DNA of 32,501 nucleotides, taken from contig CAIWFK010000770.1 in NCBI GenBank assembly GCA_903911905.1, positions 1-32,501 on the forward strand, written 5' to 3'. Origin of the DNA: an uncultured Myxococcales bacterium (lineage in GTDB: Bacteria; Myxococcota; Myxococcia; Myxococcales; Myxococcaceae). Below the pieces are notes generated by a model. It did not search any database, was not told where the DNA came from, and saw only the letters and a list, made by a program, of their open reading frames with translations. The position numbers and the translations under genes were made by a program. Positions 8,265-16,477 of the stretch are shown one piece after another. Positions within the stretch are counted from its first letter, which is position 1. The number at the start of each line of letters is the position of its first letter.

Positions 8265-8764
8265 CCCGACGGCTGCTCGCTGCGCTGGTGCTGGCGCTGC
8301 TCGCGCTCGCCGCGTGTGGTCCCGACAATGGCCTGTCGGGCAGCCTGGGCGCGGTCTTCCCGCTCGACATCTCGGGTGTCGACCTCGAGCGCAACGACGA
8401 GGCGCTGCAGGTGACCTACACCTTCAATCGCGGGGTCTTCGTCGACGTGGTGGCCCGGGTGTCGGTGCTGATTCGGGGCATCGACGTCAAGCCGGGCCTC
8501 ACGCTGGCGCTCGATGGGGCCGATGATGCGGGCGTGCTGCGCTGCACGGTCGACCACGCGCCCGGCGGCGAAGCGGTGCGGGTGCTGCCGCAGGTCAAGC
8601 GCGGCGACCTCACCATCACCCAGGGCGGGCAGGTGGGGCAACTGACCCGCGGGTCGTTCTCGGTGCTCTTCGAAGACACGGGTGGCGACATCGGCTTCGG
8701 GCGCACGCTGGGCGGCACGTTCCTCGGTACGCCGACCGACGCGGGCTTTGGACCCTTGCCCTGA
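8261..8764 (+). CDS. Small lipoprotein of unknown function
   Basis: This is a 167-residue predicted lipoprotein translationally coupled to the preceding propeller-like lipoprotein by an ATGA overlap. The signal peptide MTRRLLAALVLALLALAACG gives a clear lipobox (LAAC, Cys19). The mature region is beta-rich (LQVTYTFNRGVFVDVVARVSVL and VGQLTRGSFSVLFED) and has a single Cys in the segment LRCTVDH. I do not recognise a family. The tight coupling suggests the two lipoproteins work together at the cell envelope. Confidence 0.72.
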   Translation: MTRRLLAALVLALLALAACGPDNGLSGSLGAVFPLDISGVDLERNDEALQVTYTFNRGVFVDVVARVSVLIRGIDVKPGLTLALDGADDAGVLRCTVDHAPGGEAVRVLPQVKRGDLTITQGGQVGQLTRGSFSVLFEDTGGDIGFGRTLGGTFLGTPTDAGFGPLP

Positions 8765-8795
8765 GTCGTCGAGGGTGAAGTACCCTGCGACGCCA

Positions 8796-9296
8796 ATGAC
8801 TGCCCGACTCGGTTGCTTCGTCGTCACCCTCACGGTGTCCCTGGCCGTTCACGCGGCGCCCTCGCTCAAGGAACTCGCCGCCATCGACGCCCAGGTGACG
8901 GCGTTGAAGAAGAAGGTGGCGGACAAGGCGCTGCCTCGCGTCGAAGTCACCATGGACTACCCCAACGGCACCGAGGGCGTGCCCCCCATCGTCACGTTCT
9001 TCTTCGAAGACGCGGCCGAACGCCGGGTCCTTCGGGTCTGCACGGTGCACGTGGGCCACGAGACCTGGGCCACCGACGTGGCGTACTACTTCGGGCCTGG
9101 TGGAGAGCCGCTCGCGTACGTCGTCATCGGCGGGCCTCCGCCCGAGCCGAAGAGCCCGGGCGTGGTGTACTACGGGGCCCACGGCGTGGAGCTGCGGCGC
9201 AGCGTCGAGCACACCTTCCTGGAACCGAAGGCGGTGGTCAGTTGGTTCGAGTCGTTGGGGAAGAACCTCGACGCCTTCGCCAGGTACGTGCCCTGA
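8796..9296 (+). CDS. Secreted or periplasmic protein of unknown function
   Basis: This is a 166-residue protein. The ATG at 8796 is chosen because it starts a signal peptide, MTARLGCFVVTLTVSLAVHA, with likely cleavage before APS. The mature part opens with a helix (LKELAAIDAQVTALKKKVADK), then a beta-rich domain with VTFFFEDAAERRVLRVCTVHV and PLAYVVIGG, and ends with another helix. No catalytic motif is seen. There is no Shine-Dalgarno sequence close to the ATG, but TACCCT lies 9 bases upstream, so the mRNA may be nearly leaderless. It converges with the kinase gene. Confidence 0.68.
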   Translation: MTARLGCFVVTLTVSLAVHAAPSLKELAAIDAQVTALKKKVADKALPRVEVTMDYPNGTEGVPPIVTFFFEDAAERRVLRVCTVHVGHETWATDVAYYFGPGGEPLAYVVIGGPPPEPKSPGVVYYGAHGVELRRSVEHTFLEPKAVVSWFESLGKNLDAFARYVP

Positions 9297-9307
9297 GGTG
9301 AGGTCGA

Positions 9308-10717
<1,410 letters not shown>

Positions 10718-10773
10718 GACGTGAACGACGACCGTGTGGTCCTGGGAATCGGCAGCCACGCTGGCGCGAGAGC

Positions 10774-11664
10774 TTACGCGAGCCGGGCGAACACGTCGTG
10801 CGCCTCGCGCGCCAGGGTCTCGACGATGACCGAAATGGGCTCCACCGCGTCGATGAGCCCCACGCCCTGACCCGCGCTCCACACGTCCTTCCAGCGCTTG
10901 CTGCCCTCGGGGCTGCGGTCGGGCGTGAAGCCCTGGGGAATGGTGTCTTTGATGAAGTTGGCGTGAATGCCCGAGACCTGGTCGGTGTACTCGAGATCTT
11001 CGGGGCCGATGGCCAGCACCTTCTGCTTGTAGGCGTCGCTGGCGCCGCACTCGGTGGACGCGATGAAGCGCGTGCCCAGGTAGCAGAGCTCGGCGCCCAA
11101 GGTCAGGCTGGCGGCGACCTGCGAGCCGTCGGTGATGCAGCCGGCGGCGACGATGGGCAGGCCCGTCTCCTTCTTGAGCCAGGGGTAGAGCACGAAGGGG
11201 CTGATGCGCCCGGCGTGGCCACCTGCGCCCGCAGCCACCGCGATGAGCGCGTCGACCTTCGCCGCAGCGGCCTTCTTCGCGTGCTGCAGCGAGATGACGT
11301 CGTGGAAGACGGTCATGCCGTGCTCGTGCGCGCGCTTCACGTACTCGGTGGGGTTGCCGTAGCTGGTGATGAGCACCGGCACGCGGTACTCGATGATGGC
11401 GGCGAAGTCGGCCTCGAGCCGCTCGGGCGGCGTCAGGCCGATGGTCAGGTTGATGCCGAAGGGCTTGTCGGTACGCTCGCGCACCCACGCGAGGTCGGCG
11501 CGGAACTGCTCGCTGGTGCGCGCGTTGAGCGAGGGCATGCAGCCGAGGATGCCGGCCTCGGCGCAGGCCACCAGCATCTGCTTGTTCGAGATGAGGAACA
11601 TCGGCGCCGAGACCAGCGGGTACTTCAGGCCCAGCTTCATCGACAGCGGCGTGCTCAGGTTCAT
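10774..11664 (-). CDS. Nitronate monooxygenase (2-nitropropane dioxygenase family)
   Basis: This is a 296-residue FMN-dependent TIM-barrel enzyme that would oxidise alkyl nitronates to carbonyl compounds and nitrite. It has the N-terminal YPLVSAPMFLIS start of the barrel, GAGGHAGRISPF (146-157) with catalytic-type His150, AAGCITDGSQVAASLTLGAE (173-192) with the FMN-phosphate glycines, and LGTRFIASTE. The length is close to the family norm. Its ATG overlaps the stop of the upstream TatD-like gene (ATGA), so the two are coupled. The substrate is inferred from the family only; many members act on unknown endogenous compounds such as propionate-3-nitronate. Confidence 0.87.
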   Translation of the reverse strand: MNLSTPLSMKLGLKYPLVSAPMFLISNKQMLVACAEAGILGCMPSLNARTSEQFRADLAWVRERTDKPFGINLTIGLTPPERLEADFAAIIEYRVPVLITSYGNPTEYVKRAHEHGMTVFHDVISLQHAKKAAAAKVDALIAVAAGAGGHAGRISPFVLYPWLKKETGLPIVAAGCITDGSQVAASLTLGAELCYLGTRFIASTECGASDAYKQKVLAIGPEDLEYTDQVSGIHANFIKDTIPQGFTPDRSPEGSKRWKDVWSAGQGVGLIDAVEPISVIVETLAREAHDVFARLA

Positions 11665-12485
11665 GGCGATTCTCCAGCGAGGAAGGCGGCGGCGTTGGTG
11701 CTGGTGACGCGCTCCACGACTCGGCGGCTGAGGCCGGCGCGGGTGAGCAACCGTGCGGCGCGGGGCAGGGCGAGCAGGTCGGCCGCGCCGTCGCCGATAC
11801 CGGTGTCGAGCACCAGCCGCTCCACGCCCATCGAGCGGACCAGGGCCACCGCGCGTTCGGCGCTCAGGTGCTCGGGGTGCAGGGTCAGGCCGGTGAAGAA
11901 CCCGAGCCCGTGAATGGTGCGAACCGTCTTGCTGGTGGCGCCGTCGATGAACACGCGGCGCCGGTCGAGCGGTGCTTCGGTGAGCAGGCGGAGCAGGCGG
12001 CGGGTCATCGCTTCGCGATCGCGCACCGGCGTGGTGATGAGCGCGGGCAGGCTCAGCGTCTGCGCGAGCTCGAGTTGGGCGAGCAGGGCTTCTTCTTCGG
12101 GGGCGCCTCCTCGAGCGAGCCCCAGGAGGCCAAGAGCGGCGACCTTGCCTTCACGCAGGAAGGCCGGGAGCGTCTCGAGCACCTGCGACAAGCCACGACG
12201 GGGCACCACCAGCGGGTGCACGCCGAGGGCGACGCGGGCGCGCAGACCGTGGCGCTCGAAGCGCGGGAGCTCGACCGAGAGCAGGTGCTCGAAGTGCTCG
12301 AAGATGGCCGTCGGCGTCGCCGGGTGGATGGTGGCGTCGGCGACCAGCAGCACCCGCTCGACCCCGAAGAAGGTCAGCGTCTCCAGGTCCTGGTCGCTGA
12401 GGGCCTGCGGGTGCACGCGGAGGTCGAACACGGAGCCGGCAGCGTACGACAACGGCCGGGGGTGGTGGCGGTTCGTCTGGGGCAT
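11661..12485 (-). CDS. TatD-like amidohydrolase-fold protein with degenerate metal site
   Basis: This is a 274-residue protein with the layout of TatD-type metal-dependent hydrolases but altered ligands. The first motif, usually DxHxH, reads FDLRVHP (20-26), losing one His. ALGVHP (86-91) keeps its His. The segment usually AIGExGLD reads ALGLLGLA (117-124), so the metal-bridging Glu is Leu120. The position of the third His (HxFSGS in TatD) reads IDGATS. LVLDTG (224-229) keeps Asp227. The product is probably not a normal TatD nuclease; a changed activity or a binding role is inferred. The gene opens the operon with nitronate monooxygenase and the PEGA kinase and diverges from a lipoprotein gene. 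No clear Shine-Dalgarno sequence precedes the ATG. Confidence 0.7.
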   Translation of the reverse strand: MPQTNRHHPRPLSYAAGSVFDLRVHPQALSDQDLETLTFFGVERVLLVADATIHPATPTAIFEHFEHLLSVELPRFERHGLRARVALGVHPLVVPRRGLSQVLETLPAFLREGKVAALGLLGLARGGAPEEEALLAQLELAQTLSLPALITTPVRDREAMTRRLLRLLTEAPLDRRRVFIDGATSKTVRTIHGLGFFTGLTLHPEHLSAERAVALVRSMGVERLVLDTGIGDGAADLLALPRAARLLTRAGLSRRVVERVTSTNAAAFLAGESP

Positions 12486-12557
12486 CGGGGACGCTTGGAG
12501 TTCGATACACTCGGGCGAGGCGCCGAAGATCGGATTCGGTCGAGTGAGGGGTCGGTC

Positions 12558-13130
12558 ATGGGTGCTCGTTCGTCGCTGGGTCGCTTCGGCTGCGTGCTTC
12601 TCGTGCTGTGCGCCTGTGCTCGGGTCGCGGTGAACGAGAGCCGTCGAGGGGAACTGCACGACGTCTGCGCGGGCGACTCCGAGTGCGAGGCGTGCTCCGC
12701 CGACAGCGATTGTTCCAACGGCAGAAAGTGTCTCGAGTGGAACTCGCTCTCCGGGGTGCGCGCGGAGTGCGAGATTCCGTGCGTCCTGGTGAACAGTGTC
12801 GCCGAGTGCCCGCCCGACCGAGTCTGCAGGACTTCCAAAGGTCTCTCCGAACGATGGTTCGGCGTCACGACCGACAGGGGGCATGATTTTTCGTCGAGCC
12901 GATTGGAGCGTGAAGTCGACGCATCGAGCCGCCGGCTGGTGACCCGCGTCGAAGTCAGTCGACGCGCGGCAGCGACTGACCCGATTCGTCGAGCACCTGG
13001 GTCAGCGCCCGTCGCGCTTCCCGCAACTCGCGCTCGGCCTCGGGCGCCACCGCGTGGGCCTCGAGCAGATTCGACAACCCCGCCGCGCACTGCCGCATCG
13101 CCGTCACCATGCGCGCGTACCGGAACTTGA
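12558..13130 (+). CDS. Cys-rich lipoprotein with doubtful 3' end
   Basis: The ATG follows GAGGGG and a TACACT hexamer 46 bases upstream. The signal peptide ends in the lipobox LVLCAC. The mature region has many Cys residues in a repeated D-x-D-C-x-x-G-x-x-C style (DVCAGDSECEACSADSDCSNGRKC, then ECEIPC, ECPPDRVC), typical of small disulfide-rich myxobacterial lipoproteins. After about residue 95 the composition changes to Arg/Ala/Pro-rich, third-position GC falls, and the frame runs 176 bases antisense into the response-regulator gene before a stop at 13130. I think the true C-terminus has been lost or frameshifted: the first 280-300 bases look coding and the rest does not. Confidence 0.5.
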   Translation: MGARSSLGRFGCVLLVLCACARVAVNESRRGELHDVCAGDSECEACSADSDCSNGRKCLEWNSLSGVRAECEIPCVLVNSVAECPPDRVCRTSKGLSERWFGVTTDRGHDFSSSRLEREVDASSRRLVTRVEVSRRAAATDPIRRAPGSAPVALPATRARPRAPPRGPRADSTTPPRTAASPSPCARTGT

Positions 13131-13707
13131 GCGCGTCGACTCGGCTGCTCATCAGGTCCAGTTCCTGTCGGGCCCGCTGTTCGGACTCGGTGCGCGCGGT
13201 CTTCAGGTCTTCCTGCGCGACCTCGAGCGCCTGCTGCAAGAGCGCAATCTGCGCGGTCTCTCGGAAGTCTTCCTGCCCGCCCCGTTCCTGCAACTGCTTC
13301 ACCCGCGCCGCCAGCACCTCCCGCTCGGCGAGCAGTTGCTGCCTGGCGACGATGCTCATCACCTTCTCCTGGATGACCGCGATGGCGGGGAAGGGCTTCT
13401 CGAGGAAGTCCACCGCGCCCAGGCGCATGGCCTTCAAGATGGCGTCGGCGTTCGGGTAGCCCGTCATCACCAGGCAGGCGCACAGCGGCTGCGTCGTGCG
13501 GAAGCGCTCGATGAGGTCGAGCCCGGTGCCATCGGGCAGGTTCTTGTCGGCCAGCAGACACGCGAACAGGTGATTGGTGGCCAGCGCGTTCGCTTCGGCC
13601 AGGGTCGTCGACGTGAAGACCTCGAGGCCCTTCTTCTTGAGCGCGACGGCGAGCACGTCGAGCACGATGGGTTCGTCGTCGACGACCAGAACGGCATTGG
13701 GCAGCAT
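12955..13707 (-). CDS. Response regulator with C-terminal coiled coil
   Basis: This is a 250-residue two-component receiver protein. The ATG at 13707 follows GAGGTG. The receiver domain (about 4-120) has the acidic pair Asp10/Asp11, phospho-acceptor Asp54 in LLADKNLPDG, Thr82 (VMTG) and Lys104 (FLEKP). After it, residues about 118-250 are a long charged helix with heptad-like repeats (LLAEREVLAARVKQLQE, then QALEVAQEDLKTARTESEQRARQELDL), predicted to form a coiled coil. There is no DNA-binding or enzymatic output domain, so it probably signals through protein interaction. No histidine kinase gene lies in the window. Confidence 0.88.
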   Translation of the reverse strand: MLPNAVLVVDDEPIVLDVLAVALKKKGLEVFTSTTLAEANALATNHLFACLLADKNLPDGTGLDLIERFRTTQPLCACLVMTGYPNADAILKAMRLGAVDFLEKPFPAIAVIQEKVMSIVARQQLLAEREVLAARVKQLQERGGQEDFRETAQIALLQQALEVAQEDLKTARTESEQRARQELDLMSSRVDALKFRYARMVTAMRQCAAGLSNLLEAHAVAPEAERELREARRALTQVLDESGQSLPRVD

Positions 13708-13736
13708 GAGAGCACCTCGCAGTGTCGCACGAGCGC

Positions 13737-13766
13737 TTGAGAGGACACCATGCTCGTGCTTTAGCT
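13737..13766 (+). promoter_or_regulatory. Candidate promoter giving a leaderless transcript
   Basis: TTGAGA (13737-13742) and TTAGCT (13761-13766) are 18 bases apart. The -10 ends 7 bases before the ATG at 13774, so transcription would begin at or very near the start codon. No Shine-Dalgarno sequence is present, which fits a leaderless mRNA. The hexamers match the sigma-70 consensus only in part. Confidence 0.4.
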
Positions 13767-13773
13767 GCCCGCC

Positions 13774-14244
13774 ATGAGCGACCGATTCATCGTTTCCGTG
13801 GCCGTGAACCGCCCCGATGGCAGCGTGGAGCATGTGCGCGTGGGCAGTGCGGTGAAGGCGGGTGAAGGTTTTTCGATCACCTTCGACCAGATGAACCTGC
13901 GCCCGGAAGGGTCGGCGCCTCCGCGCGCGGCCGCTCGCAGCTCGAGCACCGGCAGCTCGCGCCCCTCGGGCGGCGGCGGCGGAACGGACCTGGTCTTCCC
14001 GCCCTACGGCCGCAGCAAGGGCATGCCGATTTCGGGCGCCTCGATGCAGGACCTCGAGTTCTACGCCTCGGGCAGCCGCCGCAGCCTGAACGACCCGTCG
14101 AAGTCGCGCTGGCACGACAAGGAGCGCGCGCTGCTGGCCGCCATCGAAGCCGAAATCGCCCGTCAGCAGGGTGGCGATGGTGGCGGCTCGGGGCTGTCCG
14201 ACGACGGCGTGCCGCCTCCGGGCGACGAAGACGCGCCGTTCTGA
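13774..14244 (+). CDS. Hypothetical protein with two segments joined by a Ser/Gly linker
   Basis: This is a 156-residue cytoplasmic protein. The N-terminal segment (1-45) is beta-rich (FIVSVAVNRPDGSVEHVRVG). A low-complexity Ser/Arg/Gly linker covers about residues 50-70. The C-terminal segment (about 72-130) reads FPPYGRSKGMPISGASMQDLEFYA followed by a helix ending LLAAIEAEIARQ. It resembles the short P-F/Y-G-x-x-K-G-x-P-I-x-x-x-x-x-x-x-L-x-x-Y motif found at the end of some exonuclease-X-like proteins. That likeness is from memory and unproven. The acidic Gly/Asp-rich tail ends DEDAPF, recalling acidic tips such as that of SSB. The gene diverges from the response-regulator gene. Confidence 0.7.
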   Translation: MSDRFIVSVAVNRPDGSVEHVRVGSAVKAGEGFSITFDQMNLRPEGSAPPRAAARSSSTGSSRPSGGGGGTDLVFPPYGRSKGMPISGASMQDLEFYASGSRRSLNDPSKSRWHDKERALLAAIEAEIARQQGGDGGGSGLSDDGVPPPGDEDAPF

Positions 14245-14320
14245 AGACCTGGCGTCTGCAGCGCCCACTGCATCACCCTGACCGACGAGGAGCCCATCAC
14301 GCCGATGGGTGCCCGCGGCT

Positions 14321-14358
14321 CGGCAACGCCCCGTAAAATGAAGGCTGCGGGGCTGCCG
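14321..14358. other. Strong hairpin in a 253-base intergenic region
   Basis: CGGCA and GCCCCG (14321-14333, with an AC bulge) pair with CGGGGC and TGCCG (14348-14358), giving an 11-bp stem around a 14-base loop that contains TAAAATGAAGG. A smaller dyad, CCCATC-ACGCC-GATGGG, lies just upstream at about 14293-14309. It could be the terminator of the 13774-14244 gene or a structured leader or small RNA. No U-tract follows. I see no credible gene in the rest of 14245-14497. Confidence 0.35.
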
Positions 14359-14497
14359 CGCGGCCACCGGCATCGACCCCTTCCATCGAATCGAGCGCCG
14401 TGGTCCCGCGAAGCGCGCGGTGGGCACAGGTGCGCGAGCGCTGGCACACGAGCCGCAATGCGCGCACCGTCGCAACGCCTTGCAGGGGGAGCCACTC

Positions 14498-14860
14498 ATG
14501 GGAACACGTCTCGACCACCGCGCGGTGGTGATGCTGGTCGATCCATCATTTTCACCCGACGCCTTCCGCTCGCGACTCGACGAGGAGTCACGGCTGGGGT
14601 CCTTCGATCTCGTGCTGGGCATCGGCGACGAGTTCGAGGTGACCATGGACATGGCGCGGGTCTTCCTGCTCGTGGTGCTCGACGAGCGGGTACGGGTGCA
14701 GCGCCTGCTGGTGGCCTCGGGCGCGTCGCGCACGCGGGCGCTGGTGCAGGCCATCGCGCTCGCAGCGAGGTACCGCGGGTCGGCGCGCCCGGTCGAAGCG
14801 GTGGGCTCGTTGATGGCTGACGGCTGGTGGCCGGCCGCGGAGCCCGTATGCCAGGGCTGA
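14498..14860 (+). CDS. Hypothetical protein, 120 residues
   Basis: The ATG at 14498 follows a strong GGGGGAG ribosome-binding site. The product has an N-terminal segment DHRAVVMLVDPSFSPDAFRSRLDE, a strand-like FDLVLGIGDEFEVTMDMARVFLLVVLDERVRVQRLLV, and a C-terminal helix. I do not recognise the family. It has no signal peptide or membrane helix. The last 13 bases overlap the start of the next gene, so the two small proteins are probably co-translated and may interact. Confidence 0.6.
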   Translation: MGTRLDHRAVVMLVDPSFSPDAFRSRLDEESRLGSFDLVLGIGDEFEVTMDMARVFLLVVLDERVRVQRLLVASGASRTRALVQAIALAARYRGSARPVEAVGSLMADGWWPAAEPVCQG

Positions 14861-15084
14861 CCTGGCGTGCCCCCGGCGGCAGCCCGGTGTCGCCGTACAC
14901 CTTCGCCGATCTCGCCGGCGCCACCGACACCTCGCGGCTGCGCGCCACGGTGATGTCGCTGTACGCCACCCAGGCCGAGCTCGAGCTGGCTCGTGGAGAG
15001 CTCGCTCAGCTCAAGCCGTCACCGGAGCAAGCCAGGCCTGCAGGCCGCCAGCTCGAGTTCGAGTTCGAGGTCGACCCGGGGTGA
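14848..15084 (+). CDS. Small hypothetical protein, 78 residues
   Basis: The ATG at 14848 lies inside the end of the preceding gene and follows GGAG at a normal distance. The product begins MPGLTWRAPGGSPVSPYTFADLAG. A probable helix or short coiled coil follows (TSRLRATVMSLYATQAELELARGELAQLK), and the acidic tail ends EFEFEVDPG. The family is unknown. Its stop lies 6 bases from the convergent transferase gene. Confidence 0.55.
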   Translation: MPGLTWRAPGGSPVSPYTFADLAGATDTSRLRATVMSLYATQAELELARGELAQLKPSPEQARPAGRQLEFEFEVDPG

Positions 15085-15090
15085 GCCGCG

Positions 15091-15837
15091 TCAGGGCACG
15101 TTGCTGCGCTCGACCCACTCGGCGGCTTCGGTCATCGCCGGTCGCCCGGTCAGCAGTTCGTGCGGCGAGAAGTGCCCCTTGTAGGTCAGCGACGCGCAGC
15201 CCTCGACGCGGTAGCCCAGGTAGACGTGCTGGGCGCCCAGGTCGCGCGCCATTTCCACGCAGAGCATGACGTTGCCGATGCCCGGCGAGACCTTCGAAAT
15301 GATGGGGTCGTAGAAGAAGTAGGCGGCCGACACGCAGTTGGGCGTCACGTCGATGAGCCCCAGCGCCACCAGCTTCTCGCCGTCGTACCAGGCGGTCTCG
15401 CGGCCGGTGCTCGAGGGAAAGGCGAACTGGGTGGCGTACTCGTCTTCACTCAGGTTGGTCGGTTCCCACCCGCGCGCGTCTTCGCGGGTGCGGTGCCAGC
15501 GGGCGTGCAGCTCGAGCCGGGCGGGGTCGATGCGCGGCCGGCCGACCTCGACCCGGAATCGCCGCGCGCGCCGCAGCGCCCGCTTCTGCGAGGTGGTGGG
15601 GTCGAAGCGGTGCACGTCGAGCCGAATCGAATCGCAGCCGGTGCAGGGCCGACACGCGGGGCGGAAGTAGGCGGGGCCGAACCGTCGCCAGCCGCGCATC
15701 AGCAGCCCTTCGAGCTCGGTGGGCGTCACGTCGACCATCAACCGGTATTCGAGCGCAGCCTTCACGTCGGGCAGGTAGCTGCACGCCCGGGGCTCCTCGA
15801 TGAAGTGTCGAACCAGCCTGGCCACGCTCTGGCTCAT
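15091..15837 (-). CDS. bpt: Aminoacyl-tRNA-protein transferase (Bpt/Ate type, N-degron pathway)
   Basis: This 248-residue transferase would add an amino acid (Leu in the bacterial Bpt branch, Arg in Ate1) from aminoacyl-tRNA to the N-terminus of proteins, marking them for ClpS/ClpAP. Family marks are ACSYLPDVKAALEYR near the start with Cys19, then ELEGLLMRGWRRFGPAYFRPAC, the Cys group C62/C65/C68, and the C-terminal GNAT-like half with VALGLIDV, SAAYFFYDP, GIGNVMLCVEMA and YLGYRVEGCASLTYKGHFSPHELL. I prefer the ATG at 15837 since the conserved region begins soon after; the ATG at 15876 would add 13 residues. Leu- versus Arg-specificity cannot be read by eye, so the symbol is tentative. Confidence 0.85.
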   Translation of the reverse strand: MSQSVARLVRHFIEEPRACSYLPDVKAALEYRLMVDVTPTELEGLLMRGWRRFGPAYFRPACRPCTGCDSIRLDVHRFDPTTSQKRALRRARRFRVEVGRPRIDPARLELHARWHRTREDARGWEPTNLSEDEYATQFAFPSSTGRETAWYDGEKLVALGLIDVTPNCVSAAYFFYDPIISKVSPGIGNVMLCVEMARDLGAQHVYLGYRVEGCASLTYKGHFSPHELLTGRPAMTEAAEWVERSNVP

Positions 15838-15896
15838 GTTGGCACTGGTTGGTCGACCGTGCCACAGCCGCTTCACCGCTCGGCTAGACTGGCCCC

Positions 15897-16331
15897 ATGG
15901 CTGACGCTCCGTGGGACCGCAAGCTCAAGACCTTCCTCAAGAAGACGGGTGAGGACTTCAAGCGCTTCGGCAAGGAAGTGCAGGAGGAAGCGGGCAAGCT
16001 GATGGAAGACGTGAAGGACCCCGAGAAGCAGCAGAAGCTGCGAGAGGGGCTGAAGGACTTTGGTCACCTGGCCCGCAAGACGGCCGAAGAGGTGGCGACC
16101 TTCGCCGAGACCGGGGTGAAGAAGGCCGAGGGGGTCATCAAGAAGGTGGTGGTGGCCCCGCCGCCGCCCGCCGACGGTTCGCCGGTACCCGACCCCACCG
16201 CCACCCCGGTCGACGCCGCGCCCGCCAGCTTCGAGCCGCCGCCGCCCGCGGCCACGCCACCCTCGCCTCCGCCCGAGCACGACCCTTCGCCTGCGCCGAA
16301 GCCGAAGAAGACCATCGGCCGCCGCAAATGA
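15897..16331 (+). CDS. Helical protein with Pro-rich tail
   Basis: This is a 144-residue protein with two parts. Residues 1-80 are a charged amphipathic helix with Lys/Glu/Phe periodicity (WDRKLKTFLKKTGEDFKRFGKEV and further repeats of that style), reminiscent of apolipoprotein-like or LEA-like helices. Residues about 85-144 are rich in Pro and Ala and end in a basic KPKKTIGRRK. No catalytic motif or signal peptide is present. TAGACT ends 6 bases before the ATG and there is no Shine-Dalgarno sequence, so the mRNA is probably leaderless. It diverges from the bpt-like gene and precedes grpE; a stress or membrane-surface role is only a guess. Confidence 0.7.
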   Translation: MADAPWDRKLKTFLKKTGEDFKRFGKEVQEEAGKLMEDVKDPEKQQKLREGLKDFGHLARKTAEEVATFAETGVKKAEGVIKKVVVAPPPPADGSPVPDPTATPVDAAPASFEPPPPAATPPSPPPEHDPSPAPKPKKTIGRRK

Positions 16332-16373
16332 CAGCCGGGCTGCACGTTGGCGGCTTGACTGCACCAGAAGGTG

Positions 16374-16428
16374 AAGTTCCCGTTGACAGGTGACGGTCAT
16401 CGAGGGCGGCCGAAAGTTCCGTCGTTGA
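16374..16428 (+). promoter_or_regulatory. Direct repeats upstream of grpE
   Basis: AAGTTCC followed by CGTTGA occurs at 16374-16386, and again with GT inserted (AAGTTCC-GT-CGTTGA) at 16414-16428, 40 bases apart. The first copy contains TTGACA (16383-16388), a consensus -35, but I see no matching -10. A GTTG-ACT-CAAC dyad lies just before the start codon. No CIRCE element (the HrcA operator) is seen. This may be the control region of the grpE-dnaK operon. Confidence 0.25.
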
Positions 16429-16477
16429 GGCGTGTTACGGTTGAAGACTTGGGCCGCGGGGTTGTGGTTGACTCAAC

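Noticed and set aside
10798-11913. Plus-strand open frame across nitronate monooxygenase
   Set aside because: It is a shadow of the two overlapping minus-strand genes, with no start signal or family motif.
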